From Camellia lanceoleosa (lineage: Eukaryota; Streptophyta; Magnoliopsida; Ericales; Theaceae), in NCBI GenBank assembly GCA_025200525.1, contig CM045758.1:164512261-164576260 (forward strand): 64,000 nt of DNA, read 5' to 3'. The position numbers and the translations under genes are program-made. Position 1 is the stretch's first letter; every line of letters begins with the position of its first letter. Below the pieces are notes generated by a model that saw only the letters and a program-made list of their open reading frames with translations, was not told the DNA's origin and searched no databases. Positions 1 through 10,357 of the stretch are shown here, one piece after another.

Positions 1-1000
1 TAGAAATCAGAATGACACAATAACCATTTCTTCAAACAACTCCGCCATTGTGCTTTACCATGCTATTGCTAAAATTTGATGACCTAGACACAAAAACATA
101 CTTCAAAAGTGTGTTATCTATCGTGCGGAATTTTAACATGATAAATGTTTCATTATTAACTTTTTTAATTTATTACATTAGAAAATACTAAATATGAAAT
201 TTTATTTAATGTGAGTTAGAATTAAGATAATAAATCAAAGTTTTTAAAATATAAATTATTGGATTACAATTTTTTAAATTAAAAATGTAATTTAAAGACA
301 TAGCAAACATATATAATTAAATACATATAATCGTATCACATACATATACACAAAATATACATGTATGTATAATATGATATATATAAATTATATATACATA
401 AAATGATATATATATATATAGATCACATAGTATAAATTGAATTGTGGTAAAATTGAAAACACAATCAAATATGCCTAACTTTTTTTTTTTTGTTGGTTTC
501 CTCTTTCCTTAGGTAAGTCTCTCTCCCTTGATTTTTTATTTTTTTATTTTTTTTCGATTCACTCTCTCCCTTGAATTGTTTGTACATGGTTTTGGTATTT
601 CATGTGATTAAAGACATGCATATGGTATGATGTTTAAAGGTTCCATGTCATATCTTTATCTACATATTCTTTGTGTATGCTTATTGGATTGTTTTCATAA
701 TGAAAAATAATTTTGAGTAGCCATTAGATTAGAAATATTTTAAATGAATATAAATTTGAGCAAAAGCAATAACTAAAGTATTAAAACTATTAATATGAAC
801 CTAAAAGATAAAATATAAAATAAACACTAAAAATTCCTATTTATTTGAAATAACTATCATTCATAAACTAAAACCTGAAAGCTCAAAGCCTCAAACCCAA
901 ATCCTAAGCTCTAGGGTCCCATGAGATGAGCAAAAGGCTAGGCTTGGGCTTGAAGTTTTAACAAATGGGTCAGCCCGGTCCAAGTCCAGGAAAGTCTGTC
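1..1000. other. AT-rich intergenic DNA
   Basis: No credible gene. The stretch is strongly AT-rich, with TA-rich microsatellite sequence around 310-425 and T-rich tracts near 480-560. The base composition changes at about 900, where the sequence becomes less AT-rich on entering the promoter described next. Confidence 0.7.
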
Positions 1001-1196
1001 TGGGCTTGGATCGAACTAAATCAGGCCCAAAACGTTTCCCGCTAAACGAAGAGCACACGAAAACTGCAAGTAGAATCAGTACCGTACACGTGGCTGAGGA
1101 AGACAGCTTTCAGCCACCGATGATGCTCCATCAAATCAACACTCGAACTAGGGTTTTGATTTTGAAGCGCTCCCTTGTTCTCCATTCATTATATAA
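1001..1196 (+). promoter_or_regulatory. Promoter with Site II, telo-box and TATA motifs
   Basis: Two Site II elements are visible: TGGGCT at 1001-1006 and GGCCCA (reverse of TGGGCC) at 1024-1029. A telo-box, TAGGGTTT (reverse of AAACCCTA), lies at 1149-1156 and a TATA box, TTATATAA, at 1189-1196. In plants this combination is typical of ribosomal-protein and snoRNA genes. The first candidate products downstream are two C/D snoRNA copies, so I infer that this promoter drives a snoRNA precursor. A further telo-box-like TAGGGTTT lies downstream near 1278. Confidence 0.6.
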
Positions 1197-1517
1197 CAAC
1201 AACAACAGCGGCCTCTTTCTTGCATCTCTCATGGCTGCTCTGATCGATCTCACAAGGCACTCGCCATGGCCTTTGATTAGGGTTTTCAATCCTTCAAGCA
1301 CAATGTATATGAACTAGGGTTAGTCATTATTAGTTTTAATGTATATAGATGTGTGCGATAGTGATTACCAGCGCTGAAGAACAATTGGCGTTGAGTATGA
1401 CCTTCTCTGTTTGTGTCTTGAACCCTAAGTTGTTTTAGGGATTAATCGAGTCAGAGTCAGATACGGAAAACTTGAATTCATCAATTTTGTTGTTGATTTT
1501 GCGAATTGAAAGATTGA
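1197..1517 (+). other. Probable transcribed leader of the snoRNA precursor
   Basis: The stretch lies between the TATA box and the first snoRNA. It contains a short ORF with an ATG at 1230, but the reading frame ends at 1317 and resembles no family I know. I see no clear third snoRNA: a GTGATTA near 1363 resembles a C box but has no matching D box or terminal stem. The ORF could be a remnant first exon of a host gene. Confidence 0.35.
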
Positions 1518-1622
1518 GAGATGGAAGGGATGAGCATTTCCCCAGATGATCGAATCTGAAATCACCGAGCGCTCTTTCTCTTTCTCGAGAAACATCCAAG
1601 CCAGGATATTCTGATCCATCTC
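1518..1622 (+). ncRNA. C/D-box snoRNA, copy 1
   Basis: A perfect 8-bp terminal stem closes the unit: GAGATGGA at 1518-1525 pairs with TCCATCTC at 1615-1622. Just inside it lie a C box, GGGATGA at 1527-1533 (one mismatch to RTGATGA), and a D box, CTGA at 1611-1614. The bases upstream of the D box, CCAAGCCAGGATATT, form the likely guide and are identical in copy 2. C/D snoRNAs guide 2'-O-methylation of rRNA or snRNA in the nucleolus. I cannot name the target with confidence; it should contain AATATCCTGGCTTGG or part of it. The imperfect C box suggests this copy is the less active of the two. Confidence 0.65.
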
Positions 1623-1719
1623 TCTTTTTTTGAATTTTTTTTTTTGTTCTTTATTTGTAGTTGCTTCGATTTTTCCTCGGTTTTAAGAAAAATTTGAAAT
1701 AATAAAAAAGGAAAAATAA

Positions 1720-1820
1720 GGATGGAAGTGATGATTATTTCCCCAGATGATCGAAGTTGAAATTACTGAGCGCTGTTCTCTTTTATTGAGAAATCCAAGC
1801 CAGGATATTCTGATCCATCT
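1720..1820 (+). ncRNA. C/D-box snoRNA, copy 2
   Basis: A tandem duplicate of copy 1, about 200 bp downstream. The C box GTGATGA at 1728-1734 is perfect, the D box CTGA is at 1810-1813, and the stem is GATGGA (1721-1726) with TCCATC (1814-1819). An internal CTGA may serve as D'. The D-box guide is unchanged from copy 1, while the interior has several substitutions and small indels. Conservation of stem, boxes and guide against a diverged interior supports a real RNA gene. The two copies may form a polycistronic precursor, as is common in plants. Confidence 0.7.
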
Positions 1821-1822
1821 CT

Positions 1823-2484
1823 TTTATCAATATCAATTTCCTCTGTTTAGTTTTGAAATTTTCAAAAATAGTTTCCTTTTCAAGTTTTGTTTAGTTTTAT
1901 TTTTTAAAAATTATTTTTAAATGAGTTTTTGTTTTTGTTGAATTTTTTTAATATTTTACTTTATTTTTATTTTTTAAATACATTAAAATAAATTTATTTA
2001 AAAAGTAAAATAATTTTAAAATAGAGAAAATTAGTAAAATACAACTTTGTATAGTATGAAAAGTTTAAGATGATTTTTTTATTAACTAAGTTCTCTCGAT
2101 GAAATTTTTTTGTAATCATAGTGGAAAATGTTTTTTGTATTTTCTATCAAAATGTTAAGGGATCTCAATTATTATAAAAATATTGTATGCTTTTTATTTT
2201 ACAAAATTTTAATATTATGGACTTTATAAAAATTCCTCTTTAAAATAAGATTTTTTTTCTTAAAATTCGATTTTTTATTTGTTTTTAGTGAATTTTCTTA
2301 TTTAATTTATTTTAGGAGGTATTTGGAATGATTTAAATAAGTATATTTTTTGATTTTTTATGAAAAAATATAAAATATGGAGTGATGTGATAAAGATGTG
2401 ATGTGACTAAAAAAAAATAATTGTTACTAATAGGATAATTTGTTAATATAACACCTATTATTTTAGCAAATGCCAAACATCTTC
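1823..2484. other. AT-rich intergenic DNA
   Basis: Very AT-rich sequence with long T and A runs. No gene, RNA or repeat boundary could be supported. It ends at the TTA target site of Harbinger-1. Confidence 0.7.
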
Positions 2485-2901
2485 TTAGAGTATCTCCAAT
2501 GATTTATTATTGGAACTGCCATTGCTATAATATAAATTGGTTTTGAAAAGTGGTTCTTCAATAGTTGAATGTGGTAGCTACCAAATTTGGCAAATATAAA
2601 TGCTTATAACAAATTTGACACAAGTTTTGACAGTTGCCATATATACCAATTCAGCCAAAATCAACCGTTTCCTTCCTCTTTTCCTCCTAGAAAAACTAAG
2701 GTTGTGTTTGATTGTATTCTCAAAATATATTTTCACTCGTACATTTGTGCTTCACATTTGGATACAATTTTCAAATTATAATTCCACCATACAATTCAAA
2801 ATACATCTCCACTTCTCGTTTGGCAGATTTCTCCATTCGTTTCTCCACTGTAAAAAGCTTCCAATGGTACATACTCTGTGTCTTTGATATTCTCAATTTC
2901 T

Positions 2902-3020
2902 GAAAAGTTTCACGTGAAAGAAATTTAAAGCTAAACTTCTAAAAAGCTTCACTTGGAAAGAAATTTAAAGCTGAACTTCTAAAAAGCTTCACTTGGAAAG
3001 AAATTTAAAACTGAACTTCA
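2902..3020. repeat. 40-bp tandem repeat, three copies
   Basis: Three imperfect copies of a 40-bp unit in the 5' non-coding part of Harbinger-1. The unit starts like AAAAAGCTTCACTTGG and ends like CTGAACTTCT; the first copy is the most diverged. Confidence 0.75.
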
Positions 3021-3443
3021 CGAGTCGTCCTACTCTCTTGCAACGATCACAGCTCAAGATTCTTCACGGGTTATGTTGCTCTCTGTGAACTAAGATCTTC
3101 AAATCTAAATTATGTCTGTGAACTCCCTCTCCACTCATAAAATCGCATCTACTAGCTCCTACAAATCAAGTAAGTTGTAGTTTGTGCATTGTGAAAGATT
3201 CACTCTTTGAGCAACGAAACAACGACAAGACCGAGGTTAACTACATCACAAATTTCTCTCAAATTTTAAATTATTACTCATTGATTTCCTTAAACATCCC
3301 CAAATTTATTCCCAATTTATGTGTGTCAGGCCAAATTTGTGAAGCGTATTCTTGAATCAAACGCCTACCGAAGAAGCGCACATCCACCTACTGTACCTAT
3401 TCCGTTACTGGTGACAACTATTCCACTCCCACTGCTCTGGTAT

Positions 3444-3531
3444 GTATATCCTTGAATCGATCTACTAGTCGTATATCCTTCAATCGATCAGCTAGTCGTA
3501 TATCCTTCAATCCTTCAATTGATCAGCTATG
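3444..3531. repeat. 27-bp tandem repeat, about three copies
   Basis: The unit begins GTATATCCTTCAATCGATC. The third copy carries a small internal duplication. Non-coding. Confidence 0.7.
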
Positions 3532-3769
3532 TAATAGTTGAGAAGCAGAAATGGTTTTGTCTGTCAAACCAGTCAACCACTAGAACAACTGGCCGGTCAT
3601 CCCACTGGTACCACCAGTCCAACTCCCTCTCATTTGGGTTGATAGCCACTTACCCCCTTTGATGCTTCTCTTCTTTTTCTTCTGCTCTTCTTCTACTTAT
3701 TTCTGCTTATTGTCTACTGTATACACTTCTTTCACAAACATTTTGCATGCAATATTCTGTTTTTTCTTA

Positions 3770-3985
3770 TTATATTTGTTTTTTCCAGCACTGTCAACAA
3801 CTTCAATTGATGAATTTTTTTTCCTAGCAATATTTTGTATTTTGTTGTTATATCTATTTTTTCCAACATTGTTAACAACTTCAATTGATGAATTTTTTTT
3901 CCTAGCAATATTTTGATTTTTCTTGTTGTGTCTATTTTTCCCAACATTGTTAACAACTTCAGTTGATGAACTTTTTTTCTTACCA
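3770..3985. repeat. About 73-bp AT-rich tandem repeat, three copies
   Basis: Each copy contains the core AACAACTTCAATTGATGAA followed by a T run. ORFs on both strands here are by-products of the repeat. It lies just upstream of the SANT gene remnant, in what may be its promoter or first intron. Confidence 0.7.
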
Positions 3986-4068
3986 AAACATAATTAGAGA
4001 TGAATCTTGCATTTTTATTTTTTAATATCAAATTTAGATTTGTTTAGATATAAATTGTGTGTTGTTAG

Positions 4069-4371
4069 ATAGATGACAATAATTCTGATGACAATCAGGA
4101 CACAATGAAGCTAATAAACATGTTGAGAGACGAGGTACAAAAAAATCAAACAACAGGTCACAGTACTATGTGGACAGTTAGGCATTGAAATCATTTTGCA
4201 ACTGAGTTGCAAAATTTGTATGGGTTTCGATACGCACCAAAACAGGTGAGACATAAATATCAGCGACTGAAAGCTAATTACCAAACCTTTAAGCGATTGC
4301 AGGCACAGATCGGTCAGGGATGGAATCCCATTGTAGGAACGGTTGTTGCACCCGATGAATTTTGGGATAAG
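4069..4371 (+). pseudogene. Harbinger-1 SANT/Myb-like DNA-binding protein, exon A
   Basis: The frame encodes a Myb/SANT-like domain of the type that partners PIF/Harbinger transposases: an HFATELQNLYGFRY segment, then KQVRHKYQRLKANYQTFK, then GWNPIVGT and APDEFWDKV. In this superfamily such proteins bind the element ends and help the transposase enter the nucleus. The exon is bounded by an AG acceptor (4067-4068) and a GT donor (4372) and is 303 bp, so it stays in phase with the exon at 14360. A stop, TGA at 4186-4188, lies inside the domain, and no start exon was found. The following intron was invaded by the Tat retrotransposon. Confidence 0.7.
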
Positions 4372-4429
4372 GTATTGAATTAACCTATACCCTTTTCAAT
4401 TTTTTTTTTTAGTAATATTTGATCACACA

Positions 4430-5023
4430 TGATGATACAGTTCGTTCACAGTAGATGGACTGGACTGATCCAAGCTTCTCAAGCCCACGCCCGAGTGATG
4501 AAGCCCACTGGAAAACCTGCAAACAAGTTCAACGGGGAACAGGGTAGTCCCCCAGTGAACCCTCCGGCGTGTAAATTAGAAGTAGAAGTAGTGGATATAG
4601 ATATATATATAGAGAGTTAGAGGAATAGAAAATGCTTAACCTTCTTCTTGTCTTCGATGCTTGCTTATATCCTTTGGTAATCATTTCACTATCCCTTCCG
4701 ACGTGTCTCTCCCGCCGAAAGCTTGTGTTGTAGCTTGCCCTGTACAGGGTAAGGGGGCGCTGTTCCGACGGGGAGGTGTTGTCGTAATAAATGTTGTGAT
4801 GGGATGCATTAATGGTGATGTGTTGTTGCAATAACTTTGCAGATCTTTGTCTACTGACGTGGCCTGTTCTGCATTTGCCACTTGTCCGAATGCCATTAGC
4901 CTTTCATACTCAGTTGGCCTCCAGCTGTCTGGGCTTCACCAGCCGGGTTATGTTATGGGTCTTAATTGATGGGCTTGGGGTAGTTCATTGTGGGCTGTAG
5001 CCCTTATAGGCCTAGCCATGTCA
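4430..5023 (-). repeat. Tat 3' LTR (left copy)
   Basis: 594 bp. On the plus strand it starts TGATGATACAG and ends CCATGTCA. A TA-rich stretch at 4590-4612 could hold a TATA box. Directly beyond 5023 the plus strand reads GTAGTCCCCCATTCCTTTC; its complement is a purine-rich tract suited to priming plus-strand synthesis. Confidence 0.88.
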
Positions 5024-5138
5024 GTAGTCCCCCATTCCTTTCAAACCCAACGGAGGAATATAAATCGTGGAATGTGCAGGCCGCTTGGGTCGAGTTATGG
5101 ACCGAAAGGAAATGGTCTGATTATAGCGAGGGGAGGGC

Positions 5139-5340
5139 CACAAGGAGTGCCGACCGCGAGGAGAGCCGAGTGGGAGTGCCGACTGCGAGGAGAGCCAAGT
5201 GGGAGTGGCGACCGTGAGGAGTGTCGAGTGGGAGGGCCGACCGCGAGGAGAGCCGAGTGGGAGTACCGACCGCGAGGAGACCGAGTGGGAGGGCCGACCG
5301 CAAGGGGGAAGGCCGACTGTGAGGAGGGCTGACTGCGCGA
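5139..5340. repeat. GC-rich 28-bp tandem repeat
   Basis: About seven imperfect units of roughly 28 bp, each built from GCCGACCGCGAGGAG and GCCGAGTGGGAG. It lies between the 3' LTR and the coiled-coil part of the antisense ORF, where the N-terminal domain of that protein would be expected. Long ORFs on the minus strand here come from the repeat and are not genes. Confidence 0.85.
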
Positions 5341-6819
5341 AGGCCGAGCGGGGAGGCGCGAGGCTCAAGAGGCGGCGTGTGGATGAGCCAGCCCAAAAAA
5401 GAAGAAAGGAAGTGAAGGTGGAAGAGGCCAGTCTGGCCAAGCAGGTGCAGGGTGGGGAGGTGGAGGAGGCCCCAGAAAGGGTGGTGGTCCCAGAGGTGGT
5501 GGACTTAGCCTCAGAAGTCAGGAAGGTGTGCCAGTGGCGGCGGTCGGCGTAGGGGTGGGGGGGAGTGTCCCTGGACAAAGGGGGGAGGAACAAACCTAGG
5601 GGGGTCCTGCACCCCAAGAAGAGGGAATCACTCTGAACACAGCCATTTATCACGTTCGTGCGGTAGCTGGACGGGTGGAGGGAGAAGAAGGCCCAGCCAG
5701 AGTAGGAGCAGACCGCCTGGTGAAGATTGTGGAGGAGTCAGCCCTGCGCTCGGCGTCCAGGTTCAACGAGGCTGACCTGTTCAGGGGGTTATTCTCCGCT
5801 CAAATGGAGATGACTACCTTGGCAGGAGCCCTTCTGAGGAAAGTGGGGGCTGCCAAATTGAAGGCGGATGAGGCGAAGGCCCAGCTTGCAAAATTGAAGA
5901 AGGAGAGTGCAGCCGAGATCGCTTTCTTGAACTCGCAAGCGACCAAAGTGGAGCTGGAGAACACACGTTGCCGGGTGGTGATGCTCGAGTTCCAACTTTC
6001 TGGTGAGCAGAAGAAGGTGGAGGAAGCCCAAAGAGCTTGTGCCGTTGCGGTCGAGCGGCATGAGGAAGCCATGACCAATAATGAAAAGCTCGTTAGGCAG
6101 AAAGATGAGGCGGATGGTAGGGTGGATGCCCTGCAGAAAGAGTTGGAGAGCGAGCGGTCGAAGGTAGAAGAGGAGAAGGAGAAGTATCAGAAGGAGGTGG
6201 ATGCAGAGAGGGGCAGAGCGTCTGTTGAAAGGGAGACTCTGCAGAAGGAGTTCGAGGCAGAGAGGGCGAAGTTGATTGCTGAGGGAGAGGCTTTGAAGAG
6301 GGAGTTGGAGGCTGAGAGGGCCAAATCGGCAGTAGAAAAAGAGAGCCTAGCGAAGGAGTTAGAGGAGGAGAGGGCTAAGGCTGCAGCTAAAAAGGCGACC
6401 TTGATGAAGGAGCTGGACGAGGCGAAGGCGAAGGCGGCCTCGGAGAGGGCGGCCTACCCTGATCTCAAGGTCGCAATGTAGAGAGCGATTCAAGGATCTC
6501 TGAATTTCAGATAGCTGTTGACGCTGCAGTTGCCAGCAACTTAGCAAGGGAGGACTCTGAGGGGGTTGGCCCATCAAGGATGACTGCTGGGGGGAGAACT
6601 GAGTTTGAAGTCATTGCGAGCTTCCAGCAGTCAGACTTCTACAAACATGAAATGGCAGAGTACTGGGACAGTGGGTGGAAAATGTTCAAACGGAGGGCTG
6701 AGGAACTGTTCCCAGAACTTGACCTTAGTAGTGTGACGATTGGGGAAGATGATGTGGCCCAGACCCCCCTGGATGAAGGCGTTGAAGAGGAAGACCTGGT
6801 ATCTAGTGAAGAAGAATGA
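5199..6819 (+). pseudogene. Antisense ORF of the Tat element, nuclear coiled-coil protein
   Basis: This gene runs opposite to gag-pol, between pol and the 3' LTR. The first part (5199-5552) is repeat-encoded and then basic, with RLKRRRVDEPAQKRRK resembling a bipartite nuclear signal. The middle (open from 5600 to 6477) is a long heptad-like coiled coil rich in E, K and A. The end, to 6819, contains FYKHEMAEYWDSGWKMFKRR and then ELFPELDLSSV. This layout resembles plant proteins annotated as putative gypsy-type transposon proteins, but the usual N-terminal domain is missing. Two frameshifts are visible, between 5552 and 5600 (with a stop at 5597) and near 6476. Extra antisense ORFs are known from Tat elements; their function is not established. 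Alternative: a captured host gene, which I think less likely. Confidence 0.7.
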
Positions 6820-6901
6820 CTGGGGAAGACAGAGGAAACCTACTTTGTTTTTTTTTTTTTTTTTTTTTGATGTAATGAAATTGCTTATACATTCGTGAAT
6901 G

Positions 6902-6907
6902 AATAAA
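6902..6907 (+). terminator. Polyadenylation signal of the antisense ORF
   Basis: AATAAA lies about 80 bp after the antisense stop codon, downstream of a T-rich tract (6844-6869) and a TGTAATG motif. This is where an independent plus-strand transcript would be expected to end. Confidence 0.5.
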
Positions 6908-6909
6908 AC

Positions 6910-7536
6910 TTCGTTTGTTTATATCAGTCGATTGTGTTTACTTGTGCATAAATCAATGTAGAGTGGATCTGCGTAAAAACTAAATGAAACTGGATCTGTG
7001 TAAAGTTCCTTTATGCATAATGGAACTGGACCTGTGTAAATGATGTCAAAATGCAGTGAAATTCAAAGTGGTGTTGAAATTGGACTTGAATAAGTAAAGT
7101 TGGTCTTGGATAAATTGTCAATGCAACGTAAGGTAGAGAACTTCTTAATGCGCAATGTAGGCTGAAATGAGACTTGTATAAAATTTTAATGGATGAGAGT
7201 GGTTGATTGAAATTGAAAAATTGGATTATGAAATTGTGGAACATGATGTTTGAATGGGATTAATACTTACAATTGAATAAGTATGGATGAAGGATCCATG
7301 GATGAAGATAGAAAAGTAGGTTTTAAGTCAATGGGAGAAATAAGCTAGGTGGTGGGGGAGATGATCCGGTTAGTAAATGAAATACACGAGAACGCCTTTG
7401 GAATTTGACCAAGCGTCAGATTGTGACTGAGTGTCCTACTTTATGAAGTTTCATTCATAAGATGATCCTAGTGTGGACCTGGAATAAAAGTTGCAAGTAA
7501 CTTGCCCTAGACCAGCAATGGTGGCACTCAGTCTAG
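6910..7536. other. Tat non-coding spacer
   Basis: No gene supported. Degenerate direct repeats built around GGATCTGTGTAAA-like and GGAACTGGACCTGTGTAAA-like phrases occur at about 6960-7190. Confidence 0.5.
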
Positions 7537-8030
7537 TTGAGGCCTTGAGTGTTCAGTCTGGCTGAGGCGTTGAAGTGCTCGGTCTGGCCGAGGCTTTGAG
7601 TGCTCAGTCTGGCTGAGGCTTTGAAGTGCTCGGTCTGACCGAGGCTTTGAGTGCTTAGTCTGGCTGAGGCTTTAAAGTGCTCGGTCTGGCCGAGGCTTTG
7701 AAGTGCTCGGTCTGGCCGAGGCTTTGAGTGCTCAGTCTGGCTGAGGCTTTGAAGTGCTCGGTCTGGCCGAGGCTTTGAGTGCTCAGTCTGGCTGAGGCTT
7801 TTGAAGTGCTCGGTCTGTCCGAGGCTTTGGAAGTGCTCAGTCTGGCTAAGGCTTTTGAAGTGCTTGGTTTGGCCGAGGCTTTTGACGTGCTCGATCTGTT
7901 CGAGGCTTTGGAAGTGCTCAGTCTGGCTAAGGCTTTTGAAGTGCTCGGTCTGTCCGAGGCTTTGGAAGTGCTCAGTCTGGCTAAGGCTTTTGAAGTGCTC
8001 GGTCTGGCCGAGGCTTTTGAAGTGTAAGGA
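7537..8030. repeat. 26-bp minisatellite in the Tat element
   Basis: Roughly 19 units of 25-27 bp, alternating between GAAGTGCTCGGTCTGGCCGA and GAGTGCTCAGTCTGGCTGA types, each followed by GGCTTT. Each unit contains a short inverted motif, TCGGTCTGGCCGA, that could form a small hairpin. It sits just after the end of pol. ORFs on both strands encode only low-complexity repeat peptide. Confidence 0.9.
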
Positions 8031-8149
8031 CTGCAAGTAAAAGATGTTATTGAGACAACAGGTGTAGCTGGAAGTGTATTCCAATGATCAAAATTTCCAT
8101 TATGCGTCGAACAGAAAGTACAATAATTGAGCAACACAAGAGCAAAAGC

Positions 8150-9240
8150 CTATTGAAAGTAGCGTTTCAAATGTTCAGCGTTCCATGGGTGGGAAAGGTC
8201 TCGACCCTCCATGTCTTGAAGTCGGTAAGTGCCCGGGCGTGGACGGGCTTTCACAATATAAGGTCCCTCCCATTTGGCTGCCAATTTGCCCTCAGTCGGA
8301 TTCTTGGTGGCAAGGGTTGTTTCTCTCAACACTAAGTCCCTCACAGCAAATTCCCTTGGTCAGACCTTGCGGTTGTAATGTGTTCTCATTTTTTGTTGGT
8401 ATGAGGCTAGTCTGACCGCAGTGGTCTCCCTGAGTTCTTCAATCAGGTGTAGGTTCGCTCGACGGAGCTCTTCAGTCAGTGTTGGGTTTGGATGTAGAAC
8501 CCTGGGGGTTGGCAGACCGACTTCGACTGGGATAACCACCTCAGCACCGTATGTTAGGCGGAATGGGGTTTCCCCGGTAAGAGTCCGAGCTGTAGTTCGG
8601 TAGGCCCAGAGTACATTGGGTAGTTCCTCAGCCCAGAGTCCCTTAGCAGCCTCCAGCTTAGCCTTGATGATCTTCAAAAGAGACCGATTGGTGACCTCAA
8701 CTTGGCCATTGGCTTGGGGATGACTGAGGGAGGAGAAACATGGTTGGATCTGGAGGTCTGCACAGAACTTTCTGTATCTGGCGTTGTCAAATTGTTTGCC
8801 GTTGTTTGACACGATGGCCTGAGGGATGCCGAACCTACAGACGATTGATTGCCAGATGAATTTGGCTGTGTTCCGTTTGGTGATGGTGGCAAGGGGTTCT
8901 GCCTCGACCCACTTGGTAAAGTAATCAATGGCAACAACCGCGAACTTGGTCTGGCCTCGGCCGGTGGGAAGTGGACCAATCAGGTCGATTCCCTATTTAG
9001 CGAATGGGTACGGGCTGCAGAGAGTAATCAGTTCAGTGGGAGGAGTATGAGGGATGTTGGCAAAGCGCTGGCACTTATCGCATTTGAGGACAAAATCAGT
9101 GGCATCTTGATTGAGAGTCGGCCAGAAATAGCCAGTACGGAGTATTTTGTGGGCCAAAGACCTGCCGCCCCGAATGATTACCACAAATTCCCTCATGAAT
9201 TTCTTGCATTACATATGTTGCTTGGGTTGAGTTGAGGCAT
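8150..9240 (-). pseudogene. Tat integrase and pol C-terminus
   Basis: The HHCC zinc domain is visible at about 9060-9190 (AHKILRTGYFWPTL, then CDKCQRFA). The catalytic core follows, with first Asp in VVAIDYFTKWVEAE and Glu in ANGQVEVTNRS. The second catalytic Asp, normally in S-D-N-G, reads VSNNGKQF (near 8806), so it is replaced by Asn. The C-terminal part ends with WEGPYIVKARPRPGTYRLQ and HLKRYFQ, stopping at 8150. A stop replaces Trp in FAK*GIDLIG (near 8995) and a frameshift lies near 9170. The enzyme would insert the cDNA into the genome; this copy cannot. Confidence 0.85.
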
Positions 9241-9383
9241 TGCAGATATGGTCGTGAAAAACCACGTTTGTACAAGATGCCATCGACCAGGGCGTAGTTA
9301 GACGACCGAGCCCTGACTTTGGCGGCCTGTTCTTGGTCGTCTAGGAGTTCTCCTGTTGTCAGAAATAGGATGATGTCGGACGC

Positions 9384-10022
9384 TCAGGGGATGGGTTCAT
9401 TTTGGAGGAACTGCACTTCGTACTGGTTAGGCGAGACGGCCGGATGAGTTAGGTATTCGAGGTGGACTCCATGGTTGAGGTCGGACTGATCTACAGAGGC
9501 CAACTGGGCCATCTCATCAGTTTTGGAGTTTTTCGCCCGAGGTATGTGCTTGATCTGGAAAGTATTGAAGAGGCAAGCAAGGGGGAGCGCCATGTCCCTG
9601 TAGGCTCGAATTGTGCCATCCTTAGCATCGAATTCCCCCATGATCTAACCGACGATAAGCTGGGAGTCACTGAACACGCGGATGTGGCTAACACCAACGT
9701 CTTTGGCTAGGCGGAGTCCTGCGATCAACGCTTCATATTCAGCCTCATTGTTGCTAGCCTCAAACAAGAGACGGAGAGCACACTTGATACAACCACCTTC
9801 GGGGGAGGTGAAAATGAGACTAGCCCCGCTACCTTCCCTCCTAGATGACCCGTCGACGTTGAGAGTCCAAGAATGGGGGTCTTCTGGTTCAGCGGGAGTT
9901 GGGGGTGGTGGGGAGGTAGTGGCTGGGGTAGGGTTGGTGAATTCTAGGATGAAGTCGGCAATGGCCTGTCCTTTGATTGCTGTGCGGGGGCGGTAGGAGA
10001 TGTCAAACTGGCTGAGTTCCAC
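9384..10022 (-). pseudogene. Tat archaeal-type RNase H domain
   Basis: After the linker FDISYRPRTAIKGQAIADF comes a second RNase H with its acidic residues in place: WTLNVDGSSRREGSG, then NNEAEYEALIAGLRLAKD, then VFSDSQLIVG. This extra domain is a diagnostic trait of the Tat lineage. A stop follows SQLIVG at about 9643, where the family normally has Gln (CAG to TAG), and the frame then continues as IMGEFDAKD to 9384. The domain is thought to help remove RNA from the RNA/DNA hybrid. Confidence 0.85.
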
Positions 10023-10028
10023 TGACCA

Positions 10029-10346
10029 CTACATAAGTCGGCCAGAAAGCTCTGGTTGTTGTATGACTTTCTTCAGGGGTTGGTCAGTGAGGACCACTAT
10101 GGAATGGGCCTGGAAGTAAGGACGAAGTCGTCTGGAGGCGGTGACCAGGGCCAGGGACAACTTTTCTAGCAGAGGGTAATTTTGCTCTGCTCCCCTGAGA
10201 GCTCGACTGATGTAATAGACCGGCCGTTGGACTGAGCCGTCTTCCCTAATGAGAGCTGCACTGACAGCGGTGTTCGATACTGCTAAATAGAGGAAGAGGG
10301 GCTCGCCTGCGATTACCTGCGAAAGAATGGGGGGTTGGCCATGCAT
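10029..10346 (-). pseudogene. Tat RNase H domain (original)
   Basis: Matches the usual Ty3/gypsy RNase H that follows reverse transcriptase: LFLYLAVSNTAVSAALIRE, then RPVYYISRAL, then AEQNYPLLEKLSLALV and VLTDQPLKKV. The first motif has Asn where an acidic residue would be expected for catalysis. It lies just downstream of the reverse transcriptase and is separated from it by a frame break near 10350. Confidence 0.8.
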
Positions 10347-10357
10347 TGTTTTAACTG

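Noticed and set aside
1006..1317. 103-codon ORF at the left promoter
   Set aside because: It overlaps the Site II, telo-box and TATA motifs and extends through the likely transcription start, so it is unlikely to be translated as a whole.
5021..5653. Long minus-strand ORF of 210 codons
   Set aside because: It runs through the GC-rich 28-bp repeat and opposite the antisense coiled-coil gene; composition is low complexity and no domain is visible.
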